Below are positions 34,763 to 43,797 of a stretch of 64,000 bases of DNA, one piece after another. Numbering within the stretch: the first letter of the stretch is position 1; the number at the start of each line of letters is the position of its first letter. Made by a program: the position numbers and the translations under genes. Under the pieces are notes generated by a model. It was not told where the DNA came from. It worked only from the letters and a program-made list of their open reading frames with translations, and did not search any database. Source of the stretch: Leeuwenhoekiella sp. MAR_2009_132 (GTDB lineage: Bacteria; Bacteroidota; Bacteroidia; Flavobacteriales; Flavobacteriaceae); NCBI RefSeq assembly GCF_000687915.1, contig NZ_JHZY01000002.1:1116001-1180000 (forward strand), written 5' to 3'.

Positions 34763-34950
34763 GCATATTAAAAAAATCCCACCGGTTCGTAACTACGAAA
34801 AATAATTGTTTTATAATATTCCTTAATTTCTGAGGTTAAGAGGATATTTCTAGATACTAACCCCCTGTAAAACCATTCAAATTTCAGGATTTTTAAAAAT
34901 GTTAATTTTTTTCCCACTACGAAAGCCCTTGTGAATAATTCCAATCAAAA

Positions 34951-35033
34951 CCCATCAATTTCGAAGAACGAAAGTCAAACCTTGATGGGGACTATCAAAC
35001 AAAATAACTGAATTCAGATAGTCCCCTTCTTTT
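34951..35033 (+). promoter_or_regulatory. Candidate transcription attenuator (alternative hairpins) before the xis-like gene
   Basis: Two mutually exclusive stems. CCCATCAA (34951-58) pairs with TTGATGGG (34982-89), with an inner TTTCG-AAGAA-CGAAA stem. GGGGACTATC (34987-96) pairs with GATAGTCCCC (35017-26) and is followed by TTCTTTT. The three shared G bases mean only one can form. The second is terminator-like and ends 14 bases before the ATG of the HTH gene. This is the architecture of an antiterminator/terminator switch. Confidence 0.65.
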
Positions 35034-35046
35034 AAACCGATGTCTT

Positions 35047-35316
35047 ATGCCAGCAACACTTATTACCACAGACGATCTTCGCGAATTCAAAATGGAATTA
35101 CTGGAAGATCTTAAAGCCCTTCTTTCCAATCAAGCTCCCGGAAAACTCAAAAAGTATTTAAAGAGTGCTGAAGTAATGAAGTTACTTCAAGTAAGTCCTG
35201 GAACCTTGCAAAACTTGCGCATCAACGGGACACTACCCTATACCAAAGTAGGCGGAATCATTTACTATGATGCTCAGGAAATTCAACACGTGATGGATAC
35301 CAATCGTGTTCAATAA
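35047..35316 (+). CDS. Excisionase-like helix-turn-helix protein
   Basis: An 89-residue protein. The C-terminal half is a MerR-like winged HTH (HTH_17 type): KSAEVMKLLQVSPGTLQNLR, then the wing GTLPYTKVGGIIYY. The N-terminal part is a short helix (DLREFKMELLEDLKALL). Such proteins are Xis-type recombination directionality factors or replication regulators of Bacteroidota conjugative elements. It lies next to RteC, which controls excision genes, and is preceded by the attenuator-like hairpins. Confidence 0.82.
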   Translation: MPATLITTDDLREFKMELLEDLKALLSNQAPGKLKKYLKSAEVMKLLQVSPGTLQNLRINGTLPYTKVGGIIYYDAQEIQHVMDTNRVQ

Positions 35317-35325
35317 AAAGTTCTT

Positions 35326-35991
35326 ATGAATTACATCAAACATCTAAATGCTGTCTTTCAGGCTTTTTATACCGATAATCGGTTGAATACGGCACACATT
35401 AGTCTGTATATGGCAGCATTTCAATTTTGGAACGTAAGTCGGTTTTCACCTCAATTTTATGTCAATCGAGAGGAACTGCGGCGGATGGCTAAAATAGGAT
35501 CCAATCGCACGTATCTGAAATGTATGAGAGATCTTCATACGTGGAAGTATCTCAAATACACCCCTTCCCATAATCCTTTTAAAGGAAGCGAAATTAAGAT
35601 GTACACTTTTGCACCAACTGCTACACCAAGTAGTGCACCAACAACTACACAAACTGGTAGTACAGTAGAGCACCAAGAAGTGAACCCTTATATAAAACAT
35701 GATAAAACAGATAAAAACGATTTAAACAAACCTAAACATGCCAAGGCGGTTTTTGATTTTTTTAAATCTAAAAAATATCCTGTAGAAGAAGCAGCAGCTT
35801 TTTTATTACACTACGATCAGGCAGATTGGTTAACCTCAGGAGGTGAACCAATCCGAAACTGGGAGGCTATTGCGGTACACTGGATGGCTCAAAGTAAAAC
35901 TGCTGATGAAAGAAAAAAAAGAAAGCCAGACGTAAACTTTAACGATCCATTACAGGTCAACAATTTCAAAAACTATGGAGAACCCTTGTAA
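35326..35991 (+). CDS. ICE replication-type HTH protein
   Basis: A 221-residue protein with an N-terminal winged-helix-like region (about 1-100: HLNAVFQAFYTDNRLNTAHI, SLYMAAFQFWNVSRF, FYVNREELRRMAKIGSNRTY) typical of replication-initiator or transcription-factor-like genes beside DnaC-like ATPases in Bacteroidota ICEs. A linker rich in Thr/Pro follows (TATPSSAPTTTQTG). The C-terminal part (VFDFFKSKKYPVEEAAAFLL, NWEAIAVHWM) resembles a DnaD-like loader-interacting segment. Its 3' end overlaps the next gene by 17 bases, so they are translationally coupled. Confidence 0.65.
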   Translation: MNYIKHLNAVFQAFYTDNRLNTAHISLYMAAFQFWNVSRFSPQFYVNREELRRMAKIGSNRTYLKCMRDLHTWKYLKYTPSHNPFKGSEIKMYTFAPTATPSSAPTTTQTGSTVEHQEVNPYIKHDKTDKNDLNKPKHAKAVFDFFKSKKYPVEEAAAFLLHYDQADWLTSGGEPIRNWEAIAVHWMAQSKTADERKKRKPDVNFNDPLQVNNFKNYGEPL

Positions 35992-36631
35992 AATAACCGA
36001 AGGTGGAATTACGTATGAGCTTGGAAAAATGCAAGGCAAGAAAATTATTTATGATTTTCAAAAAATGCTCTTGTTTTTAGATGCCAAAGGAAAACTGCTC
36101 TTTGGAGATCACTTTAAAATTTTTGAGCAAGACCATCCCCTTTTATTCAAACTCTGTAATTATTATATCGCGGATAAAACCAATTGTGAAGCACTGCATA
36201 TCGACCCTAAAAAGGGGTTGATTCTTTCGGGTCCTGTTGGTTGTGGCAAAACCAGTCTTATGAAATTGCTCCGTTATTTGGTGCCTCATCAACGCCAATA
36301 CGAAGTAATACCTTGCCGAAATATCACTTTCAGCTTTAATCATTTGGGCTACAAAGTTATCCAAGAGCATGGGGATGGCCATTTTTATTGCTTTGACGAT
36401 CTGGGAACTGAAGCTATTGGCAGGCATTATGGTAAAGATTGCAATGTGCTTGGAGAAATCATCTGCAATCGCTACGAGCTTTTTCTAAAAACAAGAATCA
36501 AAACGCATATCACAACCAATTTAAATGCCAGTGAACTGGAACAACGCTATGGTTTAAGGGTACGCAGTAGAATGCGGGAGTTATTTAATCTGGTAAATTT
36601 TGAAGAGGGTACTCCAGACAAAAGAATTTAA
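35975..36631 (+). CDS. DnaC/IstB-like AAA+ ATPase
   Basis: A 218-residue AAA+ protein: Walker A GPVGCGKTS (about residue 79-87), Walker B FYCFDDLG (about 135-142) and the arginine-rich sensor YGLRVRSRMREL near the C-terminus. It resembles helicase loaders such as DnaC and the IstB transposition helper. In this context it probably loads DnaB during ICE replication after excision. The gene overlaps the preceding HTH gene and converges on a small secreted peptide gene. Confidence 0.82.
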   Translation: MENPCKITEGGITYELGKMQGKKIIYDFQKMLLFLDAKGKLLFGDHFKIFEQDHPLLFKLCNYYIADKTNCEALHIDPKKGLILSGPVGCGKTSLMKLLRYLVPHQRQYEVIPCRNITFSFNHLGYKVIQEHGDGHFYCFDDLGTEAIGRHYGKDCNVLGEIICNRYELFLKTRIKTHITTNLNASELEQRYGLRVRSRMRELFNLVNFEEGTPDKRI

Positions 36632-36843
36632 TCCTCCCATCCGCAAATTCCCCTACCCATTTCTTTAGCTTTCCCTCTTGTCACTTCGCTAATAGCAGTA
36701 GAGCAGTTACTTAAACCCCTACAATTCTTTTTCAAATGATACTTCTTACTGCTTTTGCCTTTGCAAATATAAACAGTATCCGTAGTTAAAGAGACCGCGC
36801 TTAACGAGCAGACAACTGTAATACCTAAGAGGAAGGATTTCAT
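36628..36843 (-). CDS. Small secreted four-cysteine protein
   Basis: A 71-residue protein with a signal peptide (MKSFLLGITVVCSLSAVSL) and a basic mature part of about 50 residues. Its pattern is VYICKGKSSKKYH, KNCRGLSNCSTAI and GRGICGWE. Related segments recur in Bacteroidota as free-standing small proteins and as tails of secreted nucleases, and may bind metal through the cysteines and histidine. Its role is not known. It sits between the replication genes and the broken amidase fragment. Confidence 0.6.
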   Translation of the reverse strand: MKSFLLGITVVCSLSAVSLTTDTVYICKGKSSKKYHLKKNCRGLSNCSTAISEVTRGKAKEMGRGICGWED

Positions 36844-36894
36844 TTGATTCTAATTGATCGGAAAGATATAGTATTTATTCTAGTATACTTCAAT

Positions 36895-37033
36895 TAGATA
36901 CAAAACCTAATTCCACCAAAACTGCTGGACAAAAATCCTGTAAATCTCTTAGTACTTGAAAATTTGCAAACTTGACTCCCCTACTTTTTTGATGGGTTAA
37001 TTGTATGAATTTCTGTTCTATCATAGGTACTTA
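36895..37033 (-). pseudogene. Detached 3' end of an amidase gene (ICE amidase duplicate)
   Basis: The minus strand reads MIEQKFIQLTHQKSRGVKF, then ANFQVLRDLQDFCPAVLVEL, then GFVSN and a TGA stop. It matches the C-terminus of the complete amidase at 44934-45503 (LEQRIVSLTNQKSRGVKFAN, FQVLRDLKEVCPAVLVELGF) with a few substitutions and a different last few residues. Nothing upstream of the matching part is present. Together with the intact amidase it brackets the phosphodiesterase/SusCD/sigma block, so the fragment marks one side of an insertion or recombination. Confidence 0.78.
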
Positions 37034-37155
37034 CTCTTGTACACTAAGATTGACAAGAACATAAATCATCTTTCAATGTCTTATATGATAGGCACTAAAA
37101 ACGAGGGTTATTTGACCTAGACGCTTAAAGATAATACTCGAGTTAGCCTATATAT

Positions 37156-37193
37156 AAAAAAGGCTGCCTGAATTAACAGGGCAGCCTAAAAAA
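37156..37193 (-). terminator. Intrinsic terminator for the phosphodiesterase operon
   Basis: On the minus strand, AGGCTGCC...GGCAGCCT folds around a loop of about 10 bases and is followed by TTTTTTAT. The plus strand also has an A/T run, so it may work both ways. It lies 18 bases beyond the phosphodiesterase stop and ends the sigma-SusC-SusD-phosphodiesterase transcript. Confidence 0.85.
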
Positions 37194-37211
37194 ACTAAAT
37201 AAACAAACTTA

Positions 37212-38537
37212 CTAGTGCTTTAATAAACCGGGATAAACAGTTCCTGAAGAATCTTTTAATTCCAAGTTTAATAATTTTGCCACAAGTGGTGCTATATCTT
37301 CAAGTTGCATATGTTTAATTTCAATACCACTTTTAAAACCAGCTCCATAGCCAACAAAACCAGTATATATATTATAAAAGTCTGGAAAATAGCCGTGCTT
37401 ACCTCCTACTTTACTTTTCAATAATTCACCATCAGTATCATTATCAAAAGAGAAACCTTCGTTAGCAGAGATAGCTAACTTAACACGGGGATCACTCTGC
37501 ATTTCTCTTAATTGTGACTCTTCAATAATGCGAAACATATTCCGTTGTGCTAAAGGTAAACTGTCTAAAACGGAATGTATCTTCTCTAATATTTTTGGAG
37601 AATTCCCATTTTTCAAATGTAAAAAAGCAGATCCTCCAGTAGAAAAGAAAAAGGCTTTATCTGACAAGCCATGTTCTTTTAACCACAAATTAGCAGAAAT
37701 ACTGGTATGAGTAGTTACAAACCCATGATCACCTGTAACTAGGATAGCCGTTTTTTCAGCTATCCCTGCACGTAAAACGGCATCATAAATTTGCCCCACT
37801 ACTTGATCTGCTCCTGCAATCGCCCGTTCAACCTCAACACCCTCTCGTCCTACACTGTGCTGTGCTCCATCTGTATTAGGCAAATGAATGGTCAATAAAT
37901 TAGGCTGATACTTTTCAATAAGATAAGTAGCCATTCTACCTAAATTTTGGTCCATACGCAGACTACTCAAATTGTATTCCTCCTTTTCCAAAGTTCCTGT
38001 TATTTGTGAAGTAATTTCCTCGAACAAACCCTTAGGATTTGCTGCTTTTGAAGTTGCTCCTCTTCGATCTGAAGCATCTTCAAAAGACCAAATTTCAGGT
38101 ATATTGTAATCGATATACGGATTATTCATGGTGATAGGCCAAGAGATCGAAGCTGTAGAAAGATTTTTTGACTTTGCAACTTCCCAAATAGTTTTACTAG
38201 TTATTTGGTTATAGTCGTAAACCCATCCACTTGGTTGTCCATCATCTCCAATAGTCGTATTATAATAAATCCCATGTTTTTCAGGAAAAACCCCAGTTAC
38301 GAGGGTTGTATGCGAAGGATAAGTTACTGAAGGAAAAATGGTTCGTACCTCATCGGCAAACACGCCCTCTTTAGCAAGCATTTTTATGTTAGGTGTAGGC
38401 CATTTAGCATCGGTATAAAAGTCAGGTCTAAAACCATCTATGCTAATAAGAATTACGTGTTCTACTTCCTGCGCATTAACCGTTCTCATGCTCGTAATTG
38501 CTAGTAGCAACAAAACATATTTTATCGTATTAATCAT
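37212..38537 (-). CDS. Ectonucleotide pyrophosphatase/phosphodiesterase (alkaline phosphatase superfamily)
   Basis: About 441 residues from the methionine at 38537, which starts a signal peptide (MINTIKYVLLLLAITSMRTV); an upstream in-frame start at 38591 would overlap the SusD-like gene. Family motifs: ISIDGFRPDF (metal ligand), PSVTYPSHTTLVTG (nucleophilic threonine), LPNTDGAQHSVG (metal His/Asp) and GDHGFVTTH (metal ligands). ENPP-type enzymes hydrolyse nucleotide and other phosphodiester or pyrophosphate bonds at the cell surface. As the last gene after SusC and SusD, it suggests capture of nucleotides, teichoic-type polymers or dinucleotides. Confidence 0.88.
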   Translation of the reverse strand: MINTIKYVLLLLAITSMRTVNAQEVEHVILISIDGFRPDFYTDAKWPTPNIKMLAKEGVFADEVRTIFPSVTYPSHTTLVTGVFPEKHGIYYNTTIGDDGQPSGWVYDYNQITSKTIWEVAKSKNLSTASISWPITMNNPYIDYNIPEIWSFEDASDRRGATSKAANPKGLFEEITSQITGTLEKEEYNLSSLRMDQNLGRMATYLIEKYQPNLLTIHLPNTDGAQHSVGREGVEVERAIAGADQVVGQIYDAVLRAGIAEKTAILVTGDHGFVTTHTSISANLWLKEHGLSDKAFFFSTGGSAFLHLKNGNSPKILEKIHSVLDSLPLAQRNMFRIIEESQLREMQSDPRVKLAISANEGFSFDNDTDGELLKSKVGGKHGYFPDFYNIYTGFVGYGAGFKSGIEIKHMQLEDIAPLVAKLLNLELKDSSGTVYPGLLKH

Positions 38538-38550
38538 AATTATTTTGTGT

Positions 38551-39954
38551 TTAAAAGAAGGGAATAACAAAAGGAGAGGTTTTATTTGCAACTAGGACTA
38601 TATTTAGATCTACGTCAATAATTACATTTCCTGATTCATCGATTACAAAATTGTCAAGCTTACCACTACCACTAATAAAATCTGGTAGTTGTGATTTTGT
38701 AAAATTGGCTGTTACATTAGGGTTATTTTCTTGCTCTATTTGAGAAATAGGATATTTAATTCCTAAGTCGGTTACTCTTCGACCTTCACTCATAAAAATT
38801 TCCTGCCTTAATCGGTAAACCAAATACAATAGTTCATCAACCGTCTCTTTATTAGAAATGTCAACAGCTTTAACAAGAGTACCTGAAATAGTATGTGCCT
38901 TTATAGGTCCTTCTTGTCTATTCAATACATAACCGTCTTTAAACTCATCATTAGCATCAAATTTGATTTTAACTATAGTTAATGGGTAATCAGTGCGGTT
39001 TCCACCATTTCTAGTTTCATTACTATCATCGATTTCCACTACCGGTCGTGTTGCCACCAAGTCAAGCAAATCAGTTAAAGCTTGTTTGGCTTGTGTTACC
39101 TTATTTTGAGACAGGTAAGCTTCTGCCAGAATAAGATAAGCTTCTTCCGCTTTAACTAGAGTAACAGGCTTCTGATTGGTTTCTGGTGTACCTACGGAAT
39201 AATATTTAGGGTCTAGAAAATCTAACCTTGGCAAGGGCGCCAGACGATTAGGTAACGCGTCGAATGTTGCTGTCTGCATAGTGTTAGATATGCCATTCTG
39301 ACCATCAAATTCAACCTGATAAACCAACTGTGGTGTTTTCAAAGCATCTGTCGCTAGATTTATTGCATTAGTTACATCTCCCAAATCATAATAAACCCGT
39401 GCTTGTAACAGTTTGTAAGCTGCTTGTTTAGCACTTGAAGTTTCTAAAGCATATGCACTCTCAAGATTTGTTAAGGCTAATTGAAACATTTCTTCAGAAG
39501 TAATTACCGTTCCAAGATTAGAAGCCGGTAATCCCGTAAAAAGCTCCCCTCCTAAAACATTGGCATATCCCAAACAGAAATACAGATAAGCCTCATCCTC
39601 AGCTGTTGCTGATTCATCTGAGGGTAGGATCGTTTCAATACCATAAGTAGCCATTTCCCGTAAGGCTTGTACATCGGCCTGTAAGGTATTTACATCAACA
39701 TCTATATAGGAGATTTGAAGCGCATCAAAGACTTTACTGTACTGTGTGTAATTATTAAAATAGTTATCTGAAGTAATGGCAACGTTTATATTTACCGTAT
39801 TTGTTGTAATAGCGAGTTGCCGTTTTAGGCCTGTTACCCAGCTACTAGTCGCATTTGGATTTCCTAAATATACCTCCTCTGTTACGTTTGGATTCTCGAC
39901 ACAGGACGTAAATAAGAAAGCACATAAAATGGTGTTAATTATGTATTTTTTCAT
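38551..39954 (-). CDS. SusD-like outer-membrane lipoprotein
   Basis: A 467-residue protein with lipobox FTSC (cysteine near residue 18) after MKKYIINTILCAFLFTSC. SusD-like features include AEEAYLILAEAYLSQNKV (about 265-282), preceded by TNAINLATDALK. The C-terminal VDELLYLVYRLRQEIFMSEG and RRVTDLGIKYPI correspond to the ERRHELxxEGxRxxDL part of classical SusD. Sequence and size differ clearly from the SusD at 23.9 kb, so the two loci are not recent duplicates. It is coupled to the SusC-like gene 11 bases upstream and to the phosphodiesterase downstream. Confidence 0.88.
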   Translation of the reverse strand: MKKYIINTILCAFLFTSCVENPNVTEEVYLGNPNATSSWVTGLKRQLAITTNTVNINVAITSDNYFNNYTQYSKVFDALQISYIDVDVNTLQADVQALREMATYGIETILPSDESATAEDEAYLYFCLGYANVLGGELFTGLPASNLGTVITSEEMFQLALTNLESAYALETSSAKQAAYKLLQARVYYDLGDVTNAINLATDALKTPQLVYQVEFDGQNGISNTMQTATFDALPNRLAPLPRLDFLDPKYYSVGTPETNQKPVTLVKAEEAYLILAEAYLSQNKVTQAKQALTDLLDLVATRPVVEIDDSNETRNGGNRTDYPLTIVKIKFDANDEFKDGYVLNRQEGPIKAHTISGTLVKAVDISNKETVDELLYLVYRLRQEIFMSEGRRVTDLGIKYPISQIEQENNPNVTANFTKSQLPDFISGSGKLDNFVIDESGNVIIDVDLNIVLVANKTSPFVIPFF

Positions 39955-39965
39955 TTTGGTGAGTT

Positions 39966-42900
39966 TTAAAAATTAATTTTTACTGATCCTAAGAATTGTC
40001 TCGGTGCAGAATATGTAGCATACGAAATACCTCCGGTACTTGCTCCTCCCTGTCCTTGAGCTGCACCACTTATAGTTGCTTCCGGATCAAAAGTAGAAGA
40101 GGTTATATTTATTGGATTTAGAGCTGAAATACTAAACACGATACTTTTATAAAAGCTAGGGCCACTAGGAATCAGGGTATAGCTAGCTCCAATAGTCCTA
40201 ATTTTTAAGAAGTCTGTTTTCTCAACAAATTTGTTTGTAAAGTTGAGCCAATTAGATCTGCCGTTTGCATCAATCTCTCCCTGGGGTATAAAATCTTCAG
40301 AAGCCCCATAATAAAATCGAAACTGTGCATCCCAGTTATGTGCATAACCTCCAGCTTGATAAGATCCGTTTGTGAATAGATTAAAATGCTTGTACGAGAA
40401 ATTTAGACCTACATTTCCAAAAACGTCAGGAATAGTTGATCCTAAAAAAGACTGAGGTGTTGTTTTTTCCAAGGTACCATTTGTATTAAAGGTTCCTAAA
40501 TTACCTCTTAAAAAACCGATAGGATACCCTTCCTGTACCACGGTCTGAAGTGTTCTAGAACTAAACCCGTTAATATTAAAAGCAGGAGCCCCTCCAGAAT
40601 CAATAACCTCGTTGTGTAAGGTATTAAAGGAAGCGTTTATACTTAGGGAAATATCATTAGTTTGAATAGGCACAAAAGTGGTACTTAGTTCAAGACCATA
40701 ATTTTCGATCTCTCCAATATTATAAAGTTGGCTTACCGAATATCCACTAGAAGGAGCTGAAGGAACGTAGAAGAGCGCATCGCTGGTTAAAGATCTATAA
40801 TATCCGGCAGAAAATTTAATCCGATTATTTAACAAGGCTAAGTCCACCCCACCCTCAAAGGTTGTTGTTTTTTCAGGTTTCAAATTAGCGTTACCAGGTT
40901 GTCCAAAGTAAGCTGCTTGATCACCAAGATATCCGTCAAATTGAACCGTCTTTTCATTAGCAAATGCTGGAGGCAAATTTCCAGCTCTACCAAAACTACC
41001 TCTTAATCGAAGGGAGTTTACGAATTCAGAACTATACCAAGGTTCTGAGGAAAGCATATACGATACTCCGGCTTTTGGGTAATATTGAGTCCCTATATTA
41101 TCACCAAAAGAGGGGTTTCTATCTCCTCGAATTCCTAGATCTAAAAACAATTTATCTTTATAGCCTAGATTCTCCTGAACATAAACACCATAATTAAGTA
41201 CTTGAGCTAAATACTCATCACTATCTTTTACCGCAGCATCACTTATCGTTTGGGCACCATCTCTTATGTTTGAACCACTGTATAAAATTTGATGGTCATT
41301 TGTTCTGAAAAATTGCCCCCCTACAGTAGTTATAAAAGAGAAATCATCCACCTCATAGGTATGTTGAGCTGTTAATTCTAAAGTAATTCCAAGATAATTT
41401 CTTTGCACATTTTGTATACTTCCTTCATCAATAACTGCTGTTCCTCTCGTTGCAGATAAATATTCGTTGGTTACTACCACACTTTGATCTTGGGCTCTAT
41501 AATCTATACCTCCTGTAAAACGTATAGATAAGCTTTCGATAGGCTTGTATTTAAAAATTTGGGAAGTCGTAAACCTATTGACAACGATTTGATTGTCCTG
41601 TAAAGATTCTGCATTGGTTACAAACTTTTTAATTACTTCAAATTCCTCTGGAGAAAGTTCATCCAACCTGTTATTAAATCCTGGGCCTGTAATTTTAGAA
41701 GCTCCATCTTCAGCAAACCAGAGTCCTGTGTAACCTCCCTGATTCCCATTTCTATTCCGTTTATATTCGTTATGCACATAAATAAAAGAACTCTCATAAT
41801 CAATTTTATCTGTAAGGGATGCTTTGAAACCAGTGCTAAAGTCTGCCTTTAGGTTATTATTCTGATCTTGAATTTGAACACCCGTACTGTTTCTATAACT
41901 ACCGGAAAACGTATATCTGAAACCAGATTCACTCTTTCCATTTAAGTTTACACGGTATTTTTGATAGAGTCCATTTCTAAATAACAAGTCTTTTGTTTTT
42001 TTGAAATGAAAAAAATCTGCCGTCGGAGTCTCAATGCCGCTTTGTGCCTCTACGGTTACACTCGTACCTCTACTACCTCCTTTTTTAGTAAATATTTGAA
42101 TCACTCCGTTGGCTGCATCTGAACCATATAATGTTGTTGCCGCTCCCCCATTTATATACTCTATTTTATCAATATTATCCATCGGAATATCTGCTATAGC
42201 GCTTATAGCAGCACCTTGGGAAGTTCCTCCTAACTGCATCTGAGTATTTAAATTATCCATCCTAACACCATCTAGATAAATGATAGGTGTGGAACTTAAA
42301 AAAGCTGAATTAACCCCCCTGGCTCTAATGATAGATGTAGCTCCTGCCTGACCTCCTGTTAAGTTAATTTGGGCATTCGGCAATTTTGCTGCTAATTGTT
42401 GATCGATACGTTGTGAAGGGATTTTTTCTAATTCTTCGCTGTCTATTGTAGTGACTTGAGTAGGTAATCGTTTCTTTCTAATATCTGCGCCCTGCCCGGT
42501 AATTACGACCTCGTTTAAACTTTCTGTATTTAGAACAAGTGTAATCTCCAGTTCTTTAGCCAAATCAACAACATCTACAAGTTTAGTTTCATAACCCAAA
42601 TAAGAAATTTTAAGCGTTATTGGGAGGTCTGTAGCAGAAACTTTAAGGCTGAATTTACCATCAAAATCTGAGACAGTACCCTTAGCATGTTGAGTATCTA
42701 AAATGGTAGCTCCGGGAACAGGATTACCACTATCGTCTATCACAAATCCAGAGAGACTAACTTCTTGTTGACTGGAACTCCTTAATTCAGAGGCTATTTC
42801 TTTTACAAGGATCCCATTTTTAGTTACTTTAAAATCTAAGTTAACTTGATTTTTGAGACGTACCAGAACCTCTTCCAAACTGGCATTAGTTACATTAATC

Positions 42901-43130
42901 GTGATTATTTTTTTAAAAATATCGCTATCAGATCTATAAATGAATTTTTTATCTACTTGCTGTTCTATCAGCTCAAAGACCTGTTTTACTTTTGTGTTTT
43001 TTAATTGTAAGTTGATTTTTTGATAACTACTGGAGCTTTCTACAAAGGCTTTATAGCTACCTTTATTAGGCGAAGCGCTTAGCCCAAAAAGACAGCATAG
43101 ACTAAATGCTAGGATTACTATTTTTTTCAT
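39966..43130 (-). CDS. SusC-like TonB-dependent transducer with STN domain
   Basis: A 1054-residue protein. After a signal peptide (about 1-20) comes an STN (secretin/TonB short N-terminal) domain (about 35-110: LKNTKVKQVFELIEQQVDKK, FIYRSDSDIF), the part that contacts FecR-type anti-sigma proteins. Next are a carboxypeptidase-regulatory-like domain (about 125-205), plug (about 220-355, with IIRARGVNSAFLSSTPIIYL) and a beta barrel ending in VKINF. STN plus the neighbouring FecR/sigma pair means transport and transcription are linked. The partner SusD follows. Confidence 0.92.
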   Translation of the reverse strand: MKKIVILAFSLCCLFGLSASPNKGSYKAFVESSSSYQKINLQLKNTKVKQVFELIEQQVDKKFIYRSDSDIFKKIITINVTNASLEEVLVRLKNQVNLDFKVTKNGILVKEIASELRSSSQQEVSLSGFVIDDSGNPVPGATILDTQHAKGTVSDFDGKFSLKVSATDLPITLKISYLGYETKLVDVVDLAKELEITLVLNTESLNEVVITGQGADIRKKRLPTQVTTIDSEELEKIPSQRIDQQLAAKLPNAQINLTGGQAGATSIIRARGVNSAFLSSTPIIYLDGVRMDNLNTQMQLGGTSQGAAISAIADIPMDNIDKIEYINGGAATTLYGSDAANGVIQIFTKKGGSRGTSVTVEAQSGIETPTADFFHFKKTKDLLFRNGLYQKYRVNLNGKSESGFRYTFSGSYRNSTGVQIQDQNNNLKADFSTGFKASLTDKIDYESSFIYVHNEYKRNRNGNQGGYTGLWFAEDGASKITGPGFNNRLDELSPEEFEVIKKFVTNAESLQDNQIVVNRFTTSQIFKYKPIESLSIRFTGGIDYRAQDQSVVVTNEYLSATRGTAVIDEGSIQNVQRNYLGITLELTAQHTYEVDDFSFITTVGGQFFRTNDHQILYSGSNIRDGAQTISDAAVKDSDEYLAQVLNYGVYVQENLGYKDKLFLDLGIRGDRNPSFGDNIGTQYYPKAGVSYMLSSEPWYSSEFVNSLRLRGSFGRAGNLPPAFANEKTVQFDGYLGDQAAYFGQPGNANLKPEKTTTFEGGVDLALLNNRIKFSAGYYRSLTSDALFYVPSAPSSGYSVSQLYNIGEIENYGLELSTTFVPIQTNDISLSINASFNTLHNEVIDSGGAPAFNINGFSSRTLQTVVQEGYPIGFLRGNLGTFNTNGTLEKTTPQSFLGSTIPDVFGNVGLNFSYKHFNLFTNGSYQAGGYAHNWDAQFRFYYGASEDFIPQGEIDANGRSNWLNFTNKFVEKTDFLKIRTIGASYTLIPSGPSFYKSIVFSISALNPINITSSTFDPEATISGAAQGQGGASTGGISYATYSAPRQFLGSVKINF

Positions 43131-43203
43131 AAAGAGTTATTTTAAAACGTGTTTAGTTTGACCAACTCATTTGGAGAGGTCTCTTCTTTACTATTTTTTA
43201 GTT

Positions 43204-43797
43204 TTATAAATTTAGGGTTATGACTTTTTTACTGATAAGTCGGAGTGCAGTAGCAATATGATTTTCAACAGTTCGGGGAGAGATTCCCTTTAGTTCTGAT
43301 ATTTCTTTATATTTCAAACCGTCTACGCGACTCATTTCAAAAATCTCTCTGGATTTTTTAGGGATCTCCTTCAGGATTTGGGATAAGGCTCGTTGATATA
43401 CTATCTTTTGCTCCTGATCGATTACCTCTTCTTCAAAGCTTGGGTGCACTTTAAAGACTAATTGATTTTCGTTTTTATCTTCTAAATAGTGTTTGTGTTT
43501 TACATACGTACTCTTTTTAATTAGTTGGTTTCGGGCTATTACATACATGTAGGATTTAGGATTATTAATAGTTCTAAGCGTTTCTCGTTTATTCCACAAG
43601 AGCATGAATACATCAGAAATTTGCTCTTCAATGATCATTTGATCCTTTTCAAAGAGGTTCCCGAAAACACACAAACGATCATAGTATTTATTGAATAAAA
43701 GTTCTAAGGCTTTATACTCATTTTGACTTATTCGTTCAAACAAATGCCGATCTTCGGATAGGGATTTATCATCTGCCTTATTTTTCAAATCAATCAT
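43204..43797 (-). CDS. ECF sigma factor of RNA polymerase
   Basis: A 197-residue sigma-70-like protein: region 2 (about 25-95: ALELLFNKYYDRLCVFGNLF...YVIARNQLI) and region 4 (about 135-190: ILKEIPKKSREIFEMSRVDG, LKYKEISELKGISPRTVENH). It lacks regions 1 and 3, as for the ECF group common with SusC/FecR loci. The start overlaps the stop of the FecR gene upstream by 8 bases (ATGATTGA), a translational coupling. Usually the sigma gene precedes fecR; here fecR comes first. Confidence 0.9.
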   Translation of the reverse strand: MIDLKNKADDKSLSEDRHLFERISQNEYKALELLFNKYYDRLCVFGNLFEKDQMIIEEQISDVFMLLWNKRETLRTINNPKSYMYVIARNQLIKKSTYVKHKHYLEDKNENQLVFKVHPSFEEEVIDQEQKIVYQRALSQILKEIPKKSREIFEMSRVDGLKYKEISELKGISPRTVENHIATALRLISKKVITLNL

